A stretch of 16,631 nucleotides of DNA. It comes from Acidithiobacillus sulfuriphilus. GTDB lineage: Bacteria > Pseudomonadota > Gammaproteobacteria > Acidithiobacillales > Acidithiobacillaceae. The notes beneath the pieces are model-generated. The model saw nothing but the letters and a program-made list of their open reading frames with translations. It did not search any database and was not told where the DNA came from. Each line of letters starts with the position of its first letter. Position 1 is the first letter of the stretch. Position numbers and translations under genes: made by a program. The DNA lies in the NCBI RefSeq assembly GCF_003721225.1, contig NZ_RIZI01000130.1, positions 1 to 16,631 on the forward strand, read 5' to 3'. Of the stretch, positions 6,318 to 12,223 are shown one piece after another.

Positions 6318-6324
6318 TGTTGCC
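6308..6324 (+). promoter_or_regulatory. Sigma-54-like promoter of the transporter-hydrolase operon
   Basis: The sequence CGGCATGATTGTTGCC (6309-6324) has GG (6310-6311), exactly 10 bases, and GC (6322-6323), with TTGC in the -12 block, close to the consensus TGGCACG-N4-TTGCA. Start would fall near 6335, giving a leader of about 40 bases with the Shine-Dalgarno. The overlap with an inverted repeat means chance cannot be ruled out. Confidence 0.4.
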
Positions 6325-6375
6325 TTCCATCCTCCATGGGTGTTTCTGCTTATTTTTGTTTGGAGGAGGTGCCAC

Positions 6376-7677
6376 ATGCCGGAAGCTATGACTGGGCGCG
6401 GTTGGGAAGCCAGACTTGGCACCCGTTGGGTGCAATTGATATTGGGTGTCATCGCGATGATGGCCATTTCCAGTCCGCAGTATGTCTGGACGTTGTTTGT
6501 CAAACCGCTGCAATCGTCAGTGGGCGGAGGATTGGCCGTTATCCAAGTCACATTTGCGATATTGGTTGTGTTACAAACATGGCTATCGCCGCTGCAAGGA
6601 TATCTGATTGAACGCTTCGGGCCGCGCAAGCTTATTAGTATCGGAGCAATTCTCACCGGTAGCAGTTGGATATTCGCGGCTTATGCCCACGATATTTTAA
6701 GTATCTATCTTAGCTATGGTGTCCTGGGCGGTATCGGTACGGGGATCATCTATGTTGGCGTAGTTGGCCTAATGGTGCGGTGGTTTCCGGATCGGCGGGG
6801 CATGGCAGCGGGGATGGTTGCCGCTGGTTATGGCTTCGGTGCCGCTATCACGACATTCCCAATTTCAACAATGATCAACAAATCAGGATATGAGTATACG
6901 CTAATAATATTTGGGGTGCTGTTGGGTGGAATAACGCTCCTTGCCGCGCAAGGCCTACGCCTACCACCGGCTGGGTTTGTGCAAACCGTGGCGGTGGCTA
7001 CGGTGAACCGTCAAAATCGGCGTAACGTAGGGCCCGGGGAAATGCTGAAGACACCGGTTTTTTGGTTGCTCTTTTTCATGATGGTGTTGATGTCTACAGG
7101 GGGATTGATGGTTATTTCACAGATGGGAGCATTTGCTGCCGATTTTGGTGTAGCCAAAACGCTGGTATTCGGTTTGGCTGCCTTGCCATTGGCGTTGACC
7201 CTTGACCGCATCACTAATGGTTTTACCCGCCCGTTTTTTGGCTGGATCTCTGATAATATCGGCCGTGAAAACACCATGGGTATAGCTTTCTTGCTGGAAG
7301 CAATGGCAATTTTTCTTCTGTTTTCGTTCCATGAGAACGCGGCAGTATTTGTGGTTCTTACTGGTCTTGTGTTCTTCGGCTGGGGAGAGATATTTTCGCT
7401 TTTCCCGTCCACGCTGACCGATACCTTCGGGACGGAACATGCCACAACGAATTACGGGTTTCTGTACATGGCGCAGGGAGTCGGATCTGTCCTTGGCGGC
7501 CCTCTCGCGGCGTTATTGCACGAAAGCACCGGCAGTTGGATGCCGGTATTCGGGTCGATTATCGTCTTGGATATCATCACGGCCCTACTCGCGCTTCTCG
7601 TTCTAAGGCCCATGCGCCAACGTTGGCTGGACCGTGTCAATGCACCTGCTACCCGTGTGGTACCGGCGAACGCCTAA
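6376..7677 (+). CDS. MFS transporter, oxalate/formate antiporter (OFA/OxlT-like) family
   Basis: A 433-residue, 12-helix inner-membrane carrier. Family features include the start GTRWVQLILGVIAMMAIS with SPQYVWTLFVKPL (33-45), GYLIERFGPRK (75-85), VRWFPDRRGMAAG (134-146), AAGYGFGA (149-156) and, in the second half, NGFTRPFFGWISDNIGRENT (281-300). Arg285 in helix 8 lies where I would expect the substrate-binding Arg of OxlT. The helix-11 position that carries the essential Lys in OxlT (Y-x-A-K-G) reads YMAQG, Gln367, so dianionic oxalate may not be the substrate. ATG 6376 follows GGAGGAGG at 6361-6368; an upstream in-frame start at 6313 would overlap the promoter candidate. It is first in a four-gene operon, 30 bases before the Ntn-hydrolase. 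Codon use is less GC-rich than in flanking genes. Confidence 0.9.
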   Translation: MPEAMTGRGWEARLGTRWVQLILGVIAMMAISSPQYVWTLFVKPLQSSVGGGLAVIQVTFAILVVLQTWLSPLQGYLIERFGPRKLISIGAILTGSSWIFAAYAHDILSIYLSYGVLGGIGTGIIYVGVVGLMVRWFPDRRGMAAGMVAAGYGFGAAITTFPISTMINKSGYEYTLIIFGVLLGGITLLAAQGLRLPPAGFVQTVAVATVNRQNRRNVGPGEMLKTPVFWLLFFMMVLMSTGGLMVISQMGAFAADFGVAKTLVFGLAALPLALTLDRITNGFTRPFFGWISDNIGRENTMGIAFLLEAMAIFLLFSFHENAAVFVVLTGLVFFGWGEIFSLFPSTLTDTFGTEHATTNYGFLYMAQGVGSVLGGPLAALLHESTGSWMPVFGSIIVLDIITALLALLVLRPMRQRWLDRVNAPATRVVPANA

Positions 7678-7707
7678 TAACTTCAGGTAAATTCAGGGGA
7701 TATTTTA

Positions 7708-9351
7708 ATGTTTACCGACAGGACGCTGGGCAACAGGCCAGTTTTTACCCCAACGCTTGGCGCCGCTAGCGAACACGGGGTGGTGAGCGCACCGCATATA
7801 CTCGCCAGCCAGTCCGGGCTCAGGGTGCTTGACAATGGTGGCAATGCCATTGAAGCAGCCATTGCCATTGCGGCAACGCTATCGGTGGTTTATCCGCACA
7901 TGACCGGGTTGGGGGGAGATGCTTTTTGGCTTATCGGGAATGCCGATGGCTCAGTCCTCGGCTTGGATGGTGCCGGAACCGCTGCGCGGTTGGCTAATCC
8001 AGAATATTATTTGGCCGGCGGTCGCCAGCGGATCCCCGAACGGGGCCCTCTGGCTGCGAACACCGTAGCTGGAGCAGTCAGCACCTGGGACGCTGCCTAT
8101 GTACATAGCCGGGAGCGTTGGGACGGTACCAGAAACTGGGGGGACTTATTGGACGACGCCGTATGGTATGCCTTCAACGGATGTCCCGTTAGCCGTAGTC
8201 TACATCTCGTTCTTACCGATAAATTAATGGAGATGGTTAACGCTACCCCCCGCTTCCAGGCAGTTTTTCTGGCCAATGGCCATGCGCCTGATGTCGGCTC
8301 CACTCTCCGGCAACGCGCTTTGGGCGAAAGCCTGACCCAACTGCAACGGTCTGGCGCAGAGGATTTTTATCGAGGCGATTTAGGCGCACGCATGGCCCGA
8401 GGCTTGGCCGAGCAAGGATCGCCATTGTCCGCCCAGGATCTTGCCTTTTTCAACGCCCGTTGGGTGGAACCGTTGCGCTGTTCTTATGGGAAAGGAGAGC
8501 TTGTCAACCTTCCGCCACCAACGCAAGGGCTCTCCTCCCTTATGTTGTTGGCTCTCATGGAGCGGACCGGAACTGCGGGGATGGACCCATTCGGTGCGGA
8601 ATACCTACACCATGCCGTGGAGGCGACCAAGCTCGTCTTTACGTTGCGCGATCATTACATCGCAGATCCAGATTATATGTCCATCTCCGTCAATGATCTC
8701 CTTGCTCCGGATTTTCTGGACGGGCTTGCCAGCCGAATCGATCCCGGTATGGTGCGCTCCTATGGCGATGGAGCGGGTCCGGGCGATACCGTCTGGTTCG
8801 GCGTCGCGGATCGGGAAGGCCGGACCGTCAGCGTCATCCAAAGCCTGTATTACGAATTCGGCAGCACCGTCATGGCCGGTGATACGGGGATACTCTGGCA
8901 AAACCGTGGATGCTCATTCAGCTTAGACCGAGGCTCCGCCAACGTACTCGTACCGCGGAAAAGGCCATTTCATACTCTTAATCCCGCTATGTATATAAAA
9001 AATGGCAAAGTCCACTTGGCATACGGAAGCATGGGCGGGGAAGGGCAGCCGCAAACGCAAGCAGCCCTTGCTAGCCGCGTGTTGGATCATGGCATGTCGT
9101 TAACCGAGGCAATCGGTAGCCCGCGGTGGTTACTTGGCCGAACGTGGGGAGATGTGTCACCTGGTCTTAAATTGGAGCGTGGTTATACAGCGGAAGCATT
9201 TCACCAGCTAAAAATGAAAGGGCATCCTGTGGAGTGGGTAGCAAAGCATTCCTCCGTATTCGGTCATGCCGGCATGATACGGATAGGGGGTGACGGCGCG
9301 TTTGAGGCAGCAAGCGACCCCCGCAGCGATGGCGCTGCATTAGGACTCTAA
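7708..9351 (+). CDS. Ntn-hydrolase, gamma-glutamyltranspeptidase superfamily; possible oxamate amidohydrolase (HpxW-like)
   Basis: A 547-residue self-processing amidohydrolase precursor. The predicted cleavage site lies before Thr361 (GPGD-TVWFGVADREG), which would free the catalytic N-terminal Thr of the small subunit. The ASEHGVVSAPHILAS N-terminal block, NGGNAIEAAIAIAATLSVVYPHMTGLGGD (43-71) and the oxyanion glycines GSMGG (440-444) are standard. There is no signal peptide, unlike periplasmic Ggt. By alignment from memory with E. coli Ggt, the Arg binding the gamma-glutamyl carboxylate is Ala (LDGAG, 86-90), the Asp binding the amino group is lost (QNRGCSFS) and the two serines are His-Thr (RPFHTLNPA). 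Ordinary glutathione hydrolysis is thus unlikely. YwrD-like proteins and oxamate amidohydrolase HpxW belong to such divergent branches. The transporter next door favours a small carboxylic amide as substrate. ATG 7708 follows AGGGGA by 8 bases. Confidence 0.85.
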   Translation: MFTDRTLGNRPVFTPTLGAASEHGVVSAPHILASQSGLRVLDNGGNAIEAAIAIAATLSVVYPHMTGLGGDAFWLIGNADGSVLGLDGAGTAARLANPEYYLAGGRQRIPERGPLAANTVAGAVSTWDAAYVHSRERWDGTRNWGDLLDDAVWYAFNGCPVSRSLHLVLTDKLMEMVNATPRFQAVFLANGHAPDVGSTLRQRALGESLTQLQRSGAEDFYRGDLGARMARGLAEQGSPLSAQDLAFFNARWVEPLRCSYGKGELVNLPPPTQGLSSLMLLALMERTGTAGMDPFGAEYLHHAVEATKLVFTLRDHYIADPDYMSISVNDLLAPDFLDGLASRIDPGMVRSYGDGAGPGDTVWFGVADREGRTVSVIQSLYYEFGSTVMAGDTGILWQNRGCSFSLDRGSANVLVPRKRPFHTLNPAMYIKNGKVHLAYGSMGGEGQPQTQAALASRVLDHGMSLTEAIGSPRWLLGRTWGDVSPGLKLERGYTAEAFHQLKMKGHPVEWVAKHSSVFGHAGMIRIGGDGAFEAASDPRSDGAALGL

Positions 9352-9356
9352 TAACT

Positions 9357-10163
9357 ATGGGTACGAGCATGAACATCGTCTGGCTTTATTTGCTGTCTGG
9401 AGCATTCGCTGGCATAATTTCTGGAATGCTAGGGGTTGGCGGCGGGATCGTCCTGGTCCCTATCCTGATTTTTATCTTTGGTGTTCTCGCCATACCCATA
9501 GGCATGGCAGCACATATGGCTATCGGGACTTCTCTGTCAACAATTATATTTACCTCCATGTCGGCAATATATGCTCAGCATAGACGAAAAGCAATTGACT
9601 GGAATCTGACCAGAAAACTTGCTCCGGCGACTATTCTCGGGAGCCTCATCAGCGGTTATCTGGCCGGGCTGATTCCCGGGCTGGCATTGAAAGCGATGTT
9701 CGGCGTGTTTTTAGTGGCGGCGGCGGTGCAAATGTTTTTTGAATGGCGACCGGCGCCCCATCGTACCCTGCCTGGTCCCGTAGCTCTTCTGGGCATCGGT
9801 ACGGGCATTGGTGCGCTCTCCGCGATGTTGGGGATTGGCGGTGGCACGCTCACGGTTCCATTCTTCAACTGGTGTAATGTGGACTTGCGTCGGGCCATAG
9901 CCACGTCAACGGCTTTGGGGTTTGGCCTGGCGATCTTTGGCACCATTGGTTTCATTGTGTCCGGATTTCAGCGGCCCGGATTGCCGTCGGACAGTTTTGG
10001 CTATGTTTCCTTGCCGGCTATGCTGGGAATAGCGAGTACCGCAGTGCTATTCGCGCCGTTTGGCGTTCATTTATCACATCGTCTTCCCGTGCGCCGGCTC
10101 AAACGTATATTCGCTTTACTCCTCCTCTGCCTAGCGGTTAATATGCTCCTTAATTTCATATAG
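9357..10163 (+). CDS. TauE/SafE (TSUP) family permease
   Basis: A 268-residue inner-membrane protein with about eight helices. The two family half-repeats are clear: SGAFAGIISGMLGVGGGIVL (14-33) and GIGTGIGALSAMLGIGGGTL, each followed by VP. TSUP proteins export or import small organic or sulfur anions such as sulfite, sulfoacetate or taurine-derived products; the substrate cannot be read from sequence. It starts 5 bases after the hydrolase stop; ATG 9357 or 9369 is possible, and AGGA at 9342-9345 serves the first. In this operon it may handle the acid product of the hydrolase or a second substrate. Base composition matches the two genes before it. Confidence 0.92.
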   Translation: MGTSMNIVWLYLLSGAFAGIISGMLGVGGGIVLVPILIFIFGVLAIPIGMAAHMAIGTSLSTIIFTSMSAIYAQHRRKAIDWNLTRKLAPATILGSLISGYLAGLIPGLALKAMFGVFLVAAAVQMFFEWRPAPHRTLPGPVALLGIGTGIGALSAMLGIGGGTLTVPFFNWCNVDLRRAIATSTALGFGLAIFGTIGFIVSGFQRPGLPSDSFGYVSLPAMLGIASTAVLFAPFGVHLSHRLPVRRLKRIFALLLLCLAVNMLLNFI

Positions 10164-10226
10164 CTATGGAATCTATGATTTGGCCATCAGCCGGTGGCAG
10201 CCTTCCTTACTAGCGAGAAATATGGC

Positions 10227-10673
10227 ATGGATAATACCGATCGGGAAATACTTGCTCTGCTCGTGGAGGATGGCAGGATGTCATTTGCGGATATCGGCAG
10301 AAGTATCGGAATTTCCCGGGCAAGCGCACGGGATCGTGTGCAGAAGCTGGTGGAAGATGGGCTGATCGAAAAGTTTACAATAGTTGTAAACCCCGGCCAT
10401 TTGGACAAAAGTGTTTCTGCTTTTTTCGATGTTCAGGTAAACGCTCAAGCTATAGAAAATTTAGCGGCAACCCTTGCCGAACAGAAAGAGGTTGCAAGTC
10501 TGTACATTATGGGTGATATGTGTAGTTTGCATATGCATGTCTTGGTGAAAGACATGGGCGCGCTGGAAGCTTTCACGCATACGCATTTATTTGGCCATCC
10601 GGATATTGAAAAGGTACATTGTAAACTCCTCATGTCCCGGATCAAACAAAGGCGTGGGGGTCCAAGGTTGTAG
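10227..10673 (+). CDS. Lrp/AsnC family transcriptional regulator
   Basis: A 148-residue protein beginning MDNTDREILALLVEDGRMSF, the usual Lrp start, followed by the winged HTH FADIGRSIGISRASARDRVQ (20-39) with KLVEDGLIEKF. A C-terminal RAM/effector domain contains EVASLYIMGDMCSLHMHVLV and ends in SRIKQRRGGPRL. Such regulators form dimers to octamers and respond to small amino-acid-like effectors. ATG 10227 was chosen because it matches the family N-terminus; a GTG at 10194 in frame adds 11 unrelated residues. The Shine-Dalgarno is weak (GCGAGA). It is the last gene of the cassette, 63 bases after the permease, and probably controls it, perhaps through the inverted repeat at 6270-6317. Confidence 0.93.
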   Translation: MDNTDREILALLVEDGRMSFADIGRSIGISRASARDRVQKLVEDGLIEKFTIVVNPGHLDKSVSAFFDVQVNAQAIENLAATLAEQKEVASLYIMGDMCSLHMHVLVKDMGALEAFTHTHLFGHPDIEKVHCKLLMSRIKQRRGGPRL

Positions 10674-10991
10674 GATACCAATCCGTTTTGGTTCGTCATG
10701 GGTATCCCTTGGCGATACCAGAATGCCGTCTTTCCCCGTCATGCAAGCGGGGGGCGCATGCAGTTGGCAGCCGAGAAGCTCGACGTCTGCGCTACGGTGA
10801 TGAAATGGGCAACGCAATTCGGCCCATGGCATGAGCTTTTGCTCCATCGGAGCATCCATCCCCATGATTCGGCCGCCTAGTCTGTGCATACCTACCCTGT
10901 AGAGAAGGGCGTTACCGCAAACGCGCCAAAGTGACGCGGCATCGGGCTGGCCTTCGGGAACTTTTTCATCCCCCAGCGCTCCCAATAGGGC
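10674..10991. other. Intergenic region closing the acquired block
   Basis: No gene I can support. Just after the regulator stop, GGATACC pairs with GGTATCC around an inner ACCAA/TTGGT stem (about 10673-10708), possibly the operon end, although no U-tract follows. TGCTCC-ATC-GGAGCA (10840-10854) is a perfect small hairpin. A short plus-strand frame (10698-10880) and a minus-strand frame give peptides without recognisable motifs. The change back to GC-rich sequence happens here. Confidence 0.5.
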
Positions 10992-12170
10992 ATGAAAGGC
11001 TGCCCGATTTCGCTTCGTTACACCTTGGTCCTGTTGCTCCCCTTCGCCCTGAACTCTGCCCGGGCGGCGGCATTGCCGCCGTTGCCTACCCTGCCGCCGC
11101 CACCGCCCATGCCGGCTCCGCAGCTCGCCGGGGTGCAGGCCGCCGTGCTCATGGATGTGCAGAGCGGGCAGGTGCTGGCGGCCGAAGCGCCCACGCGGGA
11201 GCTGAATCCTTCCGGGCTGGTGAAGCTGATGACCGCCTATGTGCTGCATCAGGCCGAGGGCCAGGGTCTGATTCATGCCCATCAGGGGGTGCCGGTCTCC
11301 GCCAGCGCTTGGCATGTGGCCGGTTCGCGGATGTTTCTTCAGCCCGGCAAGGCGGTAGATGTGGCGCAATTGGAGGATGGCCTGCTCATCGATGGCGGTA
11401 ACGACGCGGCCATTGCCCTGGCCCAGGCCGTGGCCGGCGGCGTGGGCAGCTTTGTGCAGCTCATGAATCACGATGCCCAGATCTTGGAATTGACGCAGAC
11501 CCGTTTTCGCAATCCCGATGGGCTGCCGCAGCCCGGTCAGCGCAGCAGCGCCCTGGATCTGGCCCGGCTGTCCTGCGACTTGATCCGTTCCGATCCCGGT
11601 ATCGTCCGGATCACGAGTCAACCGTCCTATCATTACAACCACATTACCCAGTACAACTGGAATCCCCTGGTGGGCCGGGGTGGGGTAAACGGATTGGGCG
11701 TAGGGCTGGCCAGCCGGCAACATTGGAACCTGGACGTGAGCGCCACCAAGGACGGCCGCACCCTGGTGGCCGTGGTCCTCGGCGCGCCGTCCCGCAGCGC
11801 TGCTGCCGCCGCTGCCAGCACCCTCCTGCATTATGGCTGGGCGGGTTGGCAGGACCGCCAGCTCTATGGGGCGGGTCAGACCGTCGCCACCCTCCACCAG
11901 CAGGACTGGAGTCCCCAACGCTTGCAGGTGATGACCACGGCGCCGGTAACGGTGAGTATTCCGTCGAACCAGGCGAGCGCTGTCCACGCGGTCTTTGTTC
12001 CGGCACCCCATCTGCAGGCACCCCTCCGGGCAGGCGCAGCGGTGGGGACATTGGATCTGCGTTGGCACGGAAAGGTACTCCAGACGGCCCCGGTGTCTGC
12101 CAAAAACGCGGTGGAGCCGGCCGGGTGGCTCACCCGCATCCTCCATAAGGCCGAAGCGTGGCTGGGTTGA
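10992..12170 (+). CDS. DacA-like D-Ala-D-Ala carboxypeptidase homologue (S11) with all catalytic motifs lost
   Basis: 392 residues: signal peptide (about 1-26, cleavage near ARA-A), proline-rich linker (29-43), peptidase S11 domain (about 44-285), PBP5-type C-terminal beta domain and a final amphipathic helix (GWLTRILHKAEAWLG) that in PBP5 anchors the protein to the inner membrane. The overall match to PBP5/6 is good, including MDVQSGQVLAAEAPTRELNP, FRNPDGLP, SSALDLARL and TLVAVVLGAPS. The active site is gone: PASLTK reads PSGLVK (nucleophile Gly75, Lys78 kept), SGNDA reads GGNDA (135-139) and DGIKTGH reads NGLGVGL (233-239). It is intact and in frame, so it looks like a retained pseudo-enzyme, perhaps a binding or regulatory partner of the PBP1a encoded 53 bases downstream. 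The Shine-Dalgarno before ATG 10992 is weak. Confidence 0.9.
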   Translation: MKGCPISLRYTLVLLLPFALNSARAAALPPLPTLPPPPPMPAPQLAGVQAAVLMDVQSGQVLAAEAPTRELNPSGLVKLMTAYVLHQAEGQGLIHAHQGVPVSASAWHVAGSRMFLQPGKAVDVAQLEDGLLIDGGNDAAIALAQAVAGGVGSFVQLMNHDAQILELTQTRFRNPDGLPQPGQRSSALDLARLSCDLIRSDPGIVRITSQPSYHYNHITQYNWNPLVGRGGVNGLGVGLASRQHWNLDVSATKDGRTLVAVVLGAPSRSAAAAAASTLLHYGWAGWQDRQLYGAGQTVATLHQQDWSPQRLQVMTTAPVTVSIPSNQASAVHAVFVPAPHLQAPLRAGAAVGTLDLRWHGKVLQTAPVSAKNAVEPAGWLTRILHKAEAWLG

Positions 12171-12223
12171 TGGCGCCGCTAGCCGTGGCCTGGGCTGGCA
12201 ACCGGATCTAGGGGGCAGTGTTC

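Larger units (their letters stand above)
5563..6375. other. Long AT-richer intergenic region at the edge of the acquired block
   Basis: Some 800 bases without a gene I can support. Short frames exist on both strands, including a minus-strand one that overlaps the transporter start, but none has a family motif or good start signal. Recognisable items are a cluster of hairpins (5721-5816), a tandem motif with an NtrC-like palindrome (5931-5968), a perfect 12-bp palindrome GCCCTGCAGGGC (6184-6195), a 13-bp inverted repeat (6270-6317) and a sigma-54-like promoter (6308-6324). The composition shifts from GC-rich to AT-rich around 5880-6000. Confidence 0.6.

Noticed and set aside
5998..6513. 171-codon minus-strand frame across the transporter promoter and start
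   Set aside because: Overlaps the strong RBS and first codons of the transporter on the other strand and shows no family resemblance.
7708..9351. Plain gamma-glutamyltranspeptidase (ggt) annotation
   Set aside because: The superfamily is right, but gamma-glutamyl-binding residues and a signal peptide are missing, so the gene symbol ggt would mislead.
10840..10854. TGCTCC-ATC-GGAGCA hairpin as a terminator
   Set aside because: No T-tract follows on either strand in the right direction, and the stem is short.
10587..12146. 519-codon minus-strand frame spanning the dacA-like gene and the gap before it
   Set aside because: Mostly antisense of the dacA-like gene. The part outside it (about 10674-10990) shows no motif I recognise.
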